Both the position numbers and the translations under genes were made by a program. The notes under the pieces are model-generated. The model saw only the letters and a list, made by a program, of their open reading frames with translations, was not told the origin of the DNA and did no database searches. A DNA stretch of 44,607 nucleotides from Hydrogenophilaceae bacterium (GTDB taxonomy: Bacteria > Pseudomonadota > Alphaproteobacteria > Caulobacterales > Aquidulcibacteraceae): assembly GCA_013389015.1 (NCBI GenBank), contig JACAEE010000160.1, positions 1-44,607 of the forward strand. Reading direction: 5' to 3'. The first letter of the stretch is position 1. Each line of letters opens with the position of its first letter. Positions 1 to 8,932 of the stretch are shown here, piece by piece.

Positions 1-220
1 AGCCGCTGCCGCGTTCGCCGCCATAGCCGCCGCCGCGGTCGCCATAGCCGCCGCCGCGGTCGCCATAGCCGCCGCCGCGGTCAGAGAAACCGCCGCCGCC
101 AAAACCGCCGCCGCCAAATTCCGCCGGCTCGTCCGAGGGCCGGTCCCGGCCTCTGCCTCTGCGTTCCTTCTTCTTGCCGCCGCCGTCGTCGTCGTCATCG
201 AATTCGTAGTCGTCGCTCAT
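1..220 (-). CDS. Partial RGG/glycine-rich protein (N-terminal part)
   Basis: The gene runs off the left edge and only about 73 N-terminal residues are visible. The ATG is at 220, preceded by purine-rich sequence (aaggac, then aggaa next to the start). The protein begins MSDDYEFDDDDD, an acidic head, followed by a KKKERRGRGRDR basic patch and then glycine-rich units: GGGGF twice and GDRGGGY in tandem. RGG/FG-rich tracts of this kind are typical of RNA- or single-stranded-DNA-binding proteins. In alphaproteobacteria, cold-shock-domain proteins can carry such N-terminal extensions, so a CSD protein is my best guess, but the domain that would prove it lies outside the window. No function is assigned. 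Confidence 0.75.
   Translation of the reverse strand, partial: MSDDYEFDDDDDGGGKKKERRGRGRDRPSDEPAEFGGGGFGGGGFSDRGGGYGDRGGGYGDRGGGYGGERGSG
21..83. repeat. Three tandem 21-bp repeats encoding GDRGGGY
   Basis: Copies lie at 21-41, 42-62 and 63-83, identical except for the last base of the third. Each encodes one seven-residue unit on the minus strand, so the array can grow or shrink without breaking the frame. This is a coding minisatellite and not a CRISPR, because there are no spacers. Confidence 0.85.
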
Positions 221-436
221 TTCCTAACTGTCCTTAAACAGGCGTGCGCACGCACGCCGACAAGCGCCGCCTACCGGCGCGACCGACGTCAAGCTTTGCG
301 GATTGTGGGAGAGATTGTTTCTGCCGCACTCTGCGGAACGCCGTACTCTGACGAGCCCTTCGCCCGCCTTACCTGCGTCGCTTTAGCGCGAGGGCAGGGG
401 GCGAGGCAAGGACAATCCCTAACCTCGTCACGGAAT

Positions 437-1066
437 TCAGGTGGGCGTCGCCTGGGCCCGCTTTTCGCGCTGCGCCACAAGGTAGGACACGATGACGGCG
501 CCGATCATCTTCGAGATGATCCCGGTGACGATGGTGCCCCAGGCGAACATTCCCGGCACCACAAGGGAGGCGAGGTAGATGAAGACGACCTGGTCAACGG
601 GCGCGGACAACGCGCTTGAGAGCAGGATGCGCTGCGACAACGGCCGGTTGGAGAAGGTATAGACCGCCCAATCGGTGGTTTCGCTGATCAAGAAGGCGAC
701 GCCGCTCGCCACCACGATCACCACCCAGGAGGTGAGGGTGGAAAGCAACAGCCCCACCAGCATCGCCGCCAGCACCCAGTTGCGGATTTCACGCTGGGCG
801 AAGTCGCGCACGACGAGAACGAGGCCGGTGACCACCGCGAAAGGATGGAAGCTGCCGCCGCCGAGTTCGGGCGGGATCGGCGTGGTCGGGATGCCGGCGA
901 AGGCCCAGTTGATGAGCGGCATCAGGCCGACATAGATCGCCGTCGCCGGCAGGCGGGCGATCAAAAACGCCAGCACCACCGCCGCGCAGATCGCGCCGGA
1001 AAGCGGCACGACGCCGGCGATCTGGGTGGCCTGCACCCATTCGATAAAACGTGCGAGCTGGTCCAT
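437..1066 (-). CDS. VUT family (YhhQ-like) membrane transporter
   Basis: This 209-residue integral membrane protein has about five or six hydrophobic segments (around residues 14-40, 44-58, 75-88, 96-128 and 150-197). The central block around ISETTDWAVYTF, followed by SAPVDQVVF, matches the VUT/YhhQ family, whose characterised members import queuosine precursors (preQ0/preQ1). Substrate assignment here is by family only. The start codon lies 37 bases after the end of rlmJ on the same strand, so the two may be cotranscribed; both would then concern RNA modification (queuosine supply and 23S rRNA methylation). That link is inference. No riboswitch fits in the short gap upstream. Confidence 0.85.
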   Translation of the reverse strand: MDQLARFIEWVQATQIAGVVPLSGAICAAVVLAFLIARLPATAIYVGLMPLINWAFAGIPTTPIPPELGGGSFHPFAVVTGLVLVVRDFAQREIRNWVLAAMLVGLLLSTLTSWVVIVVASGVAFLISETTDWAVYTFSNRPLSQRILLSSALSAPVDQVVFIYLASLVVPGMFAWGTIVTGIISKMIGAVIVSYLVAQREKRAQATPT

Positions 1067-1103
1067 CGCCGCGATGCTGGCGGAAACGGGTGCGTGCGTC
1101 CAG

Positions 1104-1928
1104 CTAAGCCACGATGAAGGCGGCGCCTTGGCATTGCGCCAGACGTTGCGGCAGCGCCGGGATGCAGGTCCGCGCCGCCTCGCGCAGCGTGTAGGGCGGA
1201 TTGATCGCCAGGAGGCTCGACGCGCGCAGCGGGCCCTCGCGTTCGGGCGCAGCGACCGCGAGATCGAGGCGCAAGAATTCCGCGCGCGCGAGCGCCAGCG
1301 CCTCGGCGTCGGCGCGGACCAGCGCGGCTTCGTCTTTCAGAGGACGCCACCAGAGAATCTGCGCGTGCGGCGCGCGGCGCAGCAGGTCGCGGACGGCCGC
1401 GGCGGCGCGGTCGAGTTCATCGGGCGCTTCGTAGGGGGGATCGATCAGGATCAGGCCGCGCTTCTCGGGGAACGGAAACAGCGCGCCGAGCGCTTCCCAG
1501 GCGTCGCGCTCATGGACCTGAACGCCGCGCACGCCGCGAAAGCGGCCGCGCAATTCCGCAACGTCCGCCGGGTGGCGTTCGACGGCGACGAGCCGATCGG
1601 CCGTGCGCAGGGCGTCGGCGATCAGTTGCGGGGAGCCGGGATAGAAGCGCAGCGCGCCATCGGGATTGCGCGCGCGCACCGCATCGAGGAGCGCGGCGAT
1701 CAGGAGCGGCGGATCAGCCCAATCCCAGAGGCGGCCCAGCCCATCGCGCCATTCGGGGCTGCGGAGGGCGGCGTCGGACGCGAGATCGTAGAGGCCCGGC
1801 CCGGCATGGGAATCGAGCACGGCGAACGGCGCGGGCTTGCGCTTCAGATGCGACAGCCAGTGGAGCAGAACGCTATGCTTCAAGACGTCGGCGTGGTTGG
1901 CTGCGTGGAAGGCGTGGCGATAGTTCAT
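1104..1928 (-). CDS. rlmJ: 23S rRNA (adenine(2030)-N6)-methyltransferase RlmJ
   Basis: A 274-residue protein close to the usual RlmJ length. It opens MNYRHAFHAANHADVLKH, the family's N-terminal signature, which fixes the ATG at 1928 even though the frame stays open far upstream. LDSHAGPGLYDL is the SAM-binding motif, and LIDPPYE contains the DPPY catalytic motif of N6-adenine methyltransferases. RlmJ methylates A2030 of 23S rRNA before ribosome assembly and acts on naked RNA in the cytoplasm. The start is only 21 bases from the divergent start of the VOC gene, so the promoters of the two genes must overlap or lie inside each other's coding region. Confidence 0.92.
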   Translation of the reverse strand: MNYRHAFHAANHADVLKHSVLLHWLSHLKRKPAPFAVLDSHAGPGLYDLASDAALRSPEWRDGLGRLWDWADPPLLIAALLDAVRARNPDGALRFYPGSPQLIADALRTADRLVAVERHPADVAELRGRFRGVRGVQVHERDAWEALGALFPFPEKRGLILIDPPYEAPDELDRAAAAVRDLLRRAPHAQILWWRPLKDEAALVRADAEALALARAEFLRLDLAVAAPEREGPLRASSLLAINPPYTLREAARTCIPALPQRLAQCQGAAFIVA

Positions 1929-1949
1929 CGGCGCTGGAGGAGAGGCGAC

Positions 1950-2333
1950 ATGGCGAGAGTGTTGGGCGTCGGCGGCGTGTTCTACAAGTCCGCCGATCCG
2001 GAGGCGCTGCGGACATGGTACCGGACTGTGCTGGGACTCGAGATTCAGGATTGGGGCGGGGTCGTGTTCTCGCCCGAGGCGATGGCGGAGCATCCGGGCG
2101 CAGGCACCGTCTTCTCGCCGTTCAAGGCGGATACGGATTATTTCGCGCCGTCGACCAGAGACTTCATGATCAATCTTGCGGTGGACGACCTCGACGGCAT
2201 GCTCGCCCAGTGCAGGGCCCACGGCGTTGAGCCGGTGAAGCTGTTTCCCGACGAAGCCAACGGGCGGTTCGCGCACATCATCGATCCGGCGGGCGTGAAA
2301 ATCGAATTGTGGCAGCCCAAGCCGATGGCGTGA
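1950..2333 (+). CDS. VOC (glyoxalase/bleomycin-resistance fold) protein
   Basis: A 127-residue single VOC domain. The order is N-terminal GVFYKSADPEALRTWYRTVLGL, typical of the first beta-alpha unit, then a C-terminal half with a DPAGVKIELWQP metal-site strand. The Glu in IELWQP and a His in AHIIDP are candidate metal ligands. I chose the ATG at 1950 because a clear Shine-Dalgarno (ggagg, 1936-1940) precedes it and the domain begins immediately. VOC proteins include glyoxalases, dioxygenases and antibiotic-binding proteins, and nothing here distinguishes among them. It diverges from rlmJ and is tail-to-tail with the BLUF gene, only 4 bases away. Confidence 0.85.
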   Translation: MARVLGVGGVFYKSADPEALRTWYRTVLGLEIQDWGGVVFSPEAMAEHPGAGTVFSPFKADTDYFAPSTRDFMINLAVDDLDGMLAQCRAHGVEPVKLFPDEANGRFAHIIDPAGVKIELWQPKPMA

Positions 2334-2337
2334 ACGG

Positions 2338-2874
2338 CTAGGCCGCGCCGGTCGCCGGCGCAGGGACGAGCGCTGCGGACTCTTGCTGGGCGCGGCGGCG
2401 AACGCGCGGCGTGCGCGGGCGCAGGCGATGGACGCTCGCGGCTTCGCGCTCCTCCTCAGTGGGGCGCTCCGCGGCGCCGACGGCGATGCGCAGGAAGGCG
2501 CGCAGCTGCAGCGCATCGAGCGGCCACGGGGCCCAAACCTCGTCGCGCGAAACCCTGCGCCACGCCGTCTTCAGCGCGTCCGGATCGGAGCACTGGGCGA
2601 GGCCCCATTGCGGATAGGAATAGGACGCGATCTCGCTCATCTCGACGAGCACGACGTTGCGGTGGCGCCGGTCCCGGCTGATGGCCTGGAAGAGGAGAGA
2701 AACCGGCGTGCGCGGGCCTTCCAGAATCTGAATGAAGCAGGAACGATCGGCGATCAGCAGGCCGGTGATCAGGCGCTCCTGGTTGCGCAGCGCGGCGCGG
2801 GCCACAAGCCGGCGCAGCGCTTCATCGCCGCAGCGGGCTTCCCGTTCGCTGAAATAGACCAATCTATTGAGCAC
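2338..2874 (-). CDS. BLUF-domain blue-light sensor
   Basis: A 178-residue protein with an N-terminal BLUF domain (about residues 1-95) that binds FAD and senses blue light. The flavin-switch residues are visible: Tyr7 in RLVYFS, Asn31 in RNQERLITGLL and Gln49 in FIQILEG. Met79 and Trp90 lie in the beta-5 region that relays the signal. About 80 residues follow: an Arg/Glu-rich helical stretch and an Ala/Pro tail with no recognisable output domain, so it is a short BLUF protein that must act through a partner. The start is GTG at 2874, with ggagcgagag 13-18 bases upstream; no ATG fits. It diverges from the acetyltransferase gene. No obvious partner such as a PAC/EAL or MerR-type gene is adjacent. 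Confidence 0.9.
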   Translation of the reverse strand: MLNRLVYFSEREARCGDEALRRLVARAALRNQERLITGLLIADRSCFIQILEGPRTPVSLLFQAISRDRRHRNVVLVEMSEIASYSYPQWGLAQCSDPDALKTAWRRVSRDEVWAPWPLDALQLRAFLRIAVGAAERPTEEEREAASVHRLRPRTPRVRRRAQQESAALVPAPATGAA

Positions 2875-2991
2875 GAATTTACGCTCTCGCTCCGGGCCGG
2901 CGGGAAGCGGACACTATGATGAGCCTAGCTTAATGTTCGATTGGCGCGGCGCGGGATTTTACTCCGGACTCGGATTTTTTGAGGCGGCGGC

Positions 2992-3264
2992 ATGGCTGAA
3001 GTCAAGGACGTGAAGGACAAGAGCCGGTTCGAGCTCGAGGAAGGCGGGGGCGTCAGCTTCGCCGATTATCGGCGCGCGCCCGGCCTGATCGCGATCCTGC
3101 ATGTGGAGACGCCGCCGGCGCTGCGGGGGCGGGGGATCGCGGGGCGGCTGATGGACGGCGTCGTGGCCATCGCCCGGGCCGAGGGGGCCAAGATCCGGCC
3201 GATTTGTCCGTATGCGGCGGCGTATCTGCGGCGACGGCCCGACGGGGCCGCGCTGACGGCTTGA
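2992..3264 (+). CDS. Small GNAT-type N-acetyltransferase (YjdJ-like)
   Basis: A 90-residue protein of the short GNAT class. VETPPALRGRGIAGRLMDGV holds the acetyl-CoA pyrophosphate-binding loop (RGRGIA). It is followed by a KIRPICPYAAAYLRR segment characteristic of this mini-family, in which the Cys-Pro-Tyr region lies near the active site. Substrates of these small acetyltransferases are mostly unknown. The protein starts at the end of a 117-base divergent intergenic region shared with the BLUF gene and lies 67 bases upstream of the OmpW gene on the same strand. Confidence 0.85.
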   Translation: MAEVKDVKDKSRFELEEGGGVSFADYRRAPGLIAILHVETPPALRGRGIAGRLMDGVVAIARAEGAKIRPICPYAAAYLRRRPDGAALTA

Positions 3265-3331
3265 GCTGGATCAAGGCTGGAACCTGACGCTGGCGTCATT
3301 CTTTCCTGAGTCGTGGTCTCAGGGGGAACGT

Positions 3332-3970
3332 ATGTTCAGAAACGGTTTTGGAGTCCTGGCCGCGGTGGCGGCGCTGGCGCTGGCGGCGCCGGCGCAGGCG
3401 GGCGTGCTGGACAATGTGCAGGTCAAGATCGGCGCCAGCGCGATCCTGCCGGAGGAGGGCGCCGAAATCAGCGTGATCGGCGGCGATGTGAGCATTTCCG
3501 ACGAAACCGTGCCGTCGCTGCAGATCGAGTATTTCTTCAATGACAACGTTTCGATGGAATTGTTGTGCTGCGTGGCCGAGCATGACGTGCGGGCGGTCGG
3601 CACGGCGCTGGGGACCGTCGACCTCGGGCAAGTGACGCATTTCCCGCCGACGCTGACGCTCAAGTATCGCTGGACGGATTTCGGACGGTTCGAGCCCTAT
3701 GTCGGCGCCGGCGTGAACTGGACGCGGTTCATCGATGACGAACCGCCGGCCGGCGGGCCGGCGACGGGGATCGATTATGACGATTCCTTCGGCGGGGCGC
3801 TGCAGGCCGGGTTCGATTATCGGCTGAACGAGCACTGGGCGCTCAATCTCGACGTCCGCAAGATCTGGATCAACAGCGACGTCACGATCGATGCGGGCGG
3901 TACGATCATCGATGCGGACGTGGACATCGATCCGGTCGTGGTGAGCGGGGGGCTCGCGTATCGGTTCTAA
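3332..3970 (+). CDS. OmpW-family outer-membrane beta-barrel protein
   Basis: A 212-residue precursor. A signal peptide (residues 1-23, ending AQA before GVLDNVQVKIGAS) exports it. The mature part alternates short amphipathic strands and ends in the barrel-terminal aromatic pattern GGLAYRF, recognised by the BAM complex. FEPYVGAGVNWTRF and GFDYRLNEHWALNLDVRKIW are typical OmpW strands. OmpW forms a small eight-stranded barrel with a narrow hydrophobic channel and is often stress-regulated. The substrate is unknown. Two adjacent cysteines (LLCC) in a surface-loop region are slightly unusual for an outer-membrane barrel. Confidence 0.9.
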   Translation: MFRNGFGVLAAVAALALAAPAQAGVLDNVQVKIGASAILPEEGAEISVIGGDVSISDETVPSLQIEYFFNDNVSMELLCCVAEHDVRAVGTALGTVDLGQVTHFPPTLTLKYRWTDFGRFEPYVGAGVNWTRFIDDEPPAGGPATGIDYDDSFGGALQAGFDYRLNEHWALNLDVRKIWINSDVTIDAGGTIIDADVDIDPVVVSGGLAYRF

Positions 3971-4193
3971 TTGCGCGCCGGCGCCGCGGCGGAGGCCCCG
4001 CGTCGCGGCGCGCATTGGCCGTCGCCGGCCTTCGGGTTGAGACGGGAATCGTCCCGCGATCCCGCGTTGTGCATGCAGAGCTTCGCCTCGCACGGCCGTC
4101 TTTGGCTGAACCTCCTCGTCGAGGCGAGCGGAAGCGCGTCGCGGCGCTTGCTCCGCGGCGTGCTTTCGCCTTGCGCGCCGGAACGGGCCGGCA
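3971..4193. other. Intergenic region between convergent genes, GC-rich palindromes
   Basis: These 223 bases separate the ends of ompW and the hypothetical gene. Just after the ompW stop a GC-rich inverted repeat (gcgcgccg near 3974, cggcgcgc near 4008) could fold into a terminator, although there is no T-run. The rest carries weak hairpins and no convincing coding sequence on either strand. Short words such as atgcagagctt and tcgtcgaggcg recur in the convergent intergenic region near 13.8 kb. Confidence 0.4.
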
Positions 4194-4724
4194 TCAGGAG
4201 GTGTCGGCGGCGGGGCGCGGCGGCGCGGGGGCGTGGGGAGGGAGCCTGATCGCGGGCGGCTGGGCGGTGACGATCCGTGTGCGGATGATTCCGCGCTCGA
4301 GGCGGGCGGCGAGGCGTCCGGCCCAGGCGGCGGCATTGTCGATCACGGCGCGCAGGCGCAGGATCTGGGCGCGCAGATTCAGGCGCGTGCTGCGCGGGAG
4401 AGCGGCGCGGGCGAAGCGGCGATGCGCGGGCGCGCGCACAGATTGCAGGCGCCAGCCGGGCGGTGCAGCGCGCGGGCGGGCCGTGCGCGCGGACTTGAAA
4501 AGGACCATGCGGTCGATGGCGCGGGCGAGGATCATGAGGCGCACCTGCTGCGTCGCGACGCGCAGCTCGTTGCGCACGAACGCGCGGATCGCGCGCGCAA
4601 GATGCGCTTCATGGGGGAGCTGGTCGATGAGCCAGAGCGCGATGTTGAGAAGGAAGCTGCGCAACGCCGCCTCGGCCGCGGCGCGCTGCGGCGTGAAGAG
4701 CGTGGGGAGGCGAAGGCGTTGCAT
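4194..4724 (-). CDS. Uncharacterised Arg/Ala-rich helical protein
   Basis: I do not recognise this 176-residue protein. The first half is predicted helical, with a hydrophobic patch (SFLLNIALWLIDQL, about residues 23-36) that could be a single membrane-associated helix, followed by AIRAFVRNELRVATQQVR. The second half is very basic (many Arg) and ends in a Pro/Ala-rich tail. The start at 4724 is tentative: no good Shine-Dalgarno is seen and the frame is open further upstream into the palindromic repeat. The gene lies between convergent ompW and the downstream side of uvrB. Base composition alone could sustain an open frame of this length here, so its reality is only probable. Confidence 0.55.
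   Translation of the reverse strand: MQRLRLPTLFTPQRAAAEAALRSFLLNIALWLIDQLPHEAHLARAIRAFVRNELRVATQQVRLMILARAIDRMVLFKSARTARPRAAPPGWRLQSVRAPAHRRFARAALPRSTRLNLRAQILRLRAVIDNAAAWAGRLAARLERGIIRTRIVTAQPPAIRLPPHAPAPPRPAADTS
4274..4285. other. TCCGTNNRCGGA palindromic word, site 1
   Basis: TCCGTGTGCGGA, inside the uncharacterised gene. One position off the perfect palindrome; flanks a...t. Confidence 0.7.
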
Positions 4725-4784
4725 CAGCGCCCAGTGTAAGGGCGGATGCGGGGTGTGGGATTGCGTGCGCGCTATCCGCGGATT

Positions 4785-4934
4785 CCTTCTCCCGCACGGG
4801 CGGGAGAAGGTGCTCGCGGATGCGACCGGATGAGGGTGGGGGGTGCAGGCATGAGCGCCTTCATCTGAGACGCGCCCCCTCATCCGTCTCGCGCTTCGCG
4901 CGATCCACCTTCTCCCCCTCGCGGGGGAGAAGGG
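4785..4934. repeat. Intergenic palindromic repeat, family R1, copy A
   Basis: A 150-bp element built of nested inverted repeats. The outer arms are ccttctcccgc...gcgggagaagg at the left and cttctccccctcgcgggggagaagg at the right as separate hairpins. Between them ccggatgagggtggg pairs with ccccctcatccg. It lies just downstream of uvrB (minus strand) and upstream of the hypothetical gene. Copy B is at 10886 and a single-hairpin copy at 19142. It probably also acts as a transcription terminator for uvrB. Confidence 0.85.
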
Positions 4935-4944
4935 ATGACCTCTG

Positions 4945-7230
<2,286 letters not shown>

Positions 7231-7437
7231 GGCGGCAAGATAAGCGCTGCGGCGCAAAGCCGGTAGCCTGGCGGGGGCGGCTGCTGACAGGGATCGGCGC
7301 GCTTGACTTCACGCCGGGCGGGCCCAGATCAGCGGTGATCCGGGCCCCTCTGGCGGCGCAGTTCGGCGCGCCGCGATGTCGGATCGCGTCGTTTTTCCAA
7401 CGCGCGGTCCGCGCGCGAGATGGTGGAGGCCGTTCCC

Positions 7438-8211
7438 ATGGGTTCCCTACCGATCCTGCACCGGCGGGCGCTGATCGGCGCGCTCGCGGCCGGCGCCGCG
7501 CTGGCGCCGCTCCAGGCCTGTTCGGAAAATCCGGCGACGGGGCGGCGCCAGTTCGTCATCGTGTCGGACGAGATGCTGGCGAATCTGGCGGCGCAAACCT
7601 GGGCGCAGGTGCGGGCGCAGACGCCTGTCGCCGATGACGCGCGGCTGCAGGCGCGGCTGCGCGGAATCGGCGCGCGCGTGGCCGAACGCGCGGGCCTGAC
7701 GGGACTGGATTGGGAGTTCGTGGCGTTCGACAGCGCCGAGATCAACGCGTTCGTGCTGCCGGGCGGCAAGGTCGGATTCTTCCGTGGGCTGATCGATTTC
7801 GCCGCGAGCGACGACGAGATCGCGGCGGTGATGGGCCATGAGATCGGTCATGTGGCGGCGCGGCACGCGGCGGAGCGGGTGAGCCAGCAATTGGCGGTGC
7901 AGGCAGGCGTGCAGGCGGCGGCGCTGGCGCTGTCGGAGGATCTGGGCGACTTCGCGGACGAAGCGGCCGCAGCGCTCGGCGCGGGGCTGACGTACGGCGT
8001 CATCCTGCCGTATTCGCGCCGCCACGAGCTCGAAGCGGATCGTTTGGGCGTCGACTACATGAAGGCGGCCGGCTATGCGCCCGGGGGGGCGGTTTCGTTC
8101 TGGCGGCGAATGCTGGCGACGAGCGAGACGCGCGGGGCGCCGCTGGCGTGGCTCTCCACGCATCCGGCGCACGAAGAGCGGCTGGCGGCGCTGGAGGCGC
8201 TCGCGGCCTAG
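7438..8211 (+). CDS. M48-family zinc metallopeptidase, lipoprotein
   Basis: A 257-residue protein. Its N-terminal hydrophobic stretch ends in a lipobox (PLQAC), so it is probably acylated and periplasm-facing. HEIGH is the HExxH zinc site, and the third ligand is the first Glu in the downstream HELEADRLGVDYM helix. The family (Oma1/BepA/LoiP-like) degrades misassembled outer-membrane or periplasmic proteins. The ATG at 7438 has ggagg at 7425-7429, eight bases upstream, which favours it over the ATG at 7420. It diverges from uvrB and is followed 98 bases later by the UPF0114 gene. The mature domain is compact and lacks TPR repeats like those of BepA. Confidence 0.92.
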   Translation: MGSLPILHRRALIGALAAGAALAPLQACSENPATGRRQFVIVSDEMLANLAAQTWAQVRAQTPVADDARLQARLRGIGARVAERAGLTGLDWEFVAFDSAEINAFVLPGGKVGFFRGLIDFAASDDEIAAVMGHEIGHVAARHAAERVSQQLAVQAGVQAAALALSEDLGDFADEAAAALGAGLTYGVILPYSRRHELEADRLGVDYMKAAGYAPGGAVSFWRRMLATSETRGAPLAWLSTHPAHEERLAALEALAA

Positions 8212-8309
8212 GGCCGGCACGCGGCGCCGCGACGGCGCGACCGCTTGATCGAGGGCGATATCGCGGCTTCCTTGCGCGGCCGAGGATCAGCGGGGTGTGC
8301 GAGGGGACA

Positions 8310-8861
8310 ATGGCGGAATTGAAGCAGGCGCGGCGGGGGAACCCGGTCGAGCGCGGGGTGGAGCGAATGATTTTCGCCAGCCGCTGGCTGCTGGCGCCGA
8401 TCTATCTCGGGCTGGTCGCGAGCCTCGGGATTCTCGTCTACACGTTCTTCAAGGAACTGATCGAGCAGGTTCCGCTGATCCCGTCGATGGACGAGGCCGA
8501 CATCATCCTACTCGTGCTGACGCTGGTGGATCTGTCGCTCGCCGGCAATCTGGTGCTGATCGTGATGTTCTCCGGATACGAGAATTTCGTCTCGCGCCTC
8601 GACGCGGCGGGCGATGAAGAGCGGCTGGGCTGGATGGGCACGCTCGATTTCTCGGGGCTGAAGACGAAGCTGGCGACCTCGATCGTGGCGATCTCGGCGA
8701 TCCACCTGCTCAAGGTGTTCATGAACCTCAAGGATTACACGCAAGGCGAGCTGCTCTGGTTCACGCTGATCCACCTCACGTTCGTGGCGTCAGGGCTGTG
8801 CTTCGCGTTCATGGACTTCGTCTATTCGCGCTCCTACGCCACGCGGCGGAACGAGGAATAG
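8310..8861 (+). CDS. UPF0114/TIGR00645 (YqhA-like) inner-membrane protein
   Basis: A 183-residue membrane protein with about four transmembrane segments: WLLAPIYLGLVASLGILVY, IILLVLTLVDLSLAGNLVLIVMF, the TSIVAISAIHLLKVF segment, and LIHLTFVASGLCFAFMDF. The family signatures ERMIFASRWLLAPIYLGL and FSGYENFVSR are clear. YqhA-like proteins are widespread and their function is unknown. I chose the ATG at 8310 because it follows gagggg and matches the family's N-terminus; the frame is open further upstream. It may be cotranscribed with the M48 peptidase gene. Confidence 0.92.
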   Translation: MAELKQARRGNPVERGVERMIFASRWLLAPIYLGLVASLGILVYTFFKELIEQVPLIPSMDEADIILLVLTLVDLSLAGNLVLIVMFSGYENFVSRLDAAGDEERLGWMGTLDFSGLKTKLATSIVAISAIHLLKVFMNLKDYTQGELLWFTLIHLTFVASGLCFAFMDFVYSRSYATRRNEE

Positions 8862-8932
8862 CGCCGTTCGTCTCGCGGGGCTTGGCGGGGCCGGCGCCGT
8901 GCGGCACACATCCGCAAAAGCGGGAGATGCTC

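Noticed and set aside
21-83. CRISPR-like direct repeats
   Set aside because: The 21-bp units are contiguous without spacers and encode GDRGGGY in frame.
1104-2516. Extension of rlmJ to a 470-residue protein
   Set aside because: The conserved family N-terminus MNYRHAF lies at 1928; the upstream open frame is the antisense of the VOC gene and BLUF end.
3296-4336. 346-residue minus-strand frame opposite ompW
   Set aside because: It is the antisense of a clear OmpW gene, rich in Arg/Pro with no domain, as GC-rich third positions produce.
7231-7437. LexA operator for uvrB
   Set aside because: No GTTC-N7-GTTC or similar palindrome could be seen in the region between uvrB and the M48 gene.
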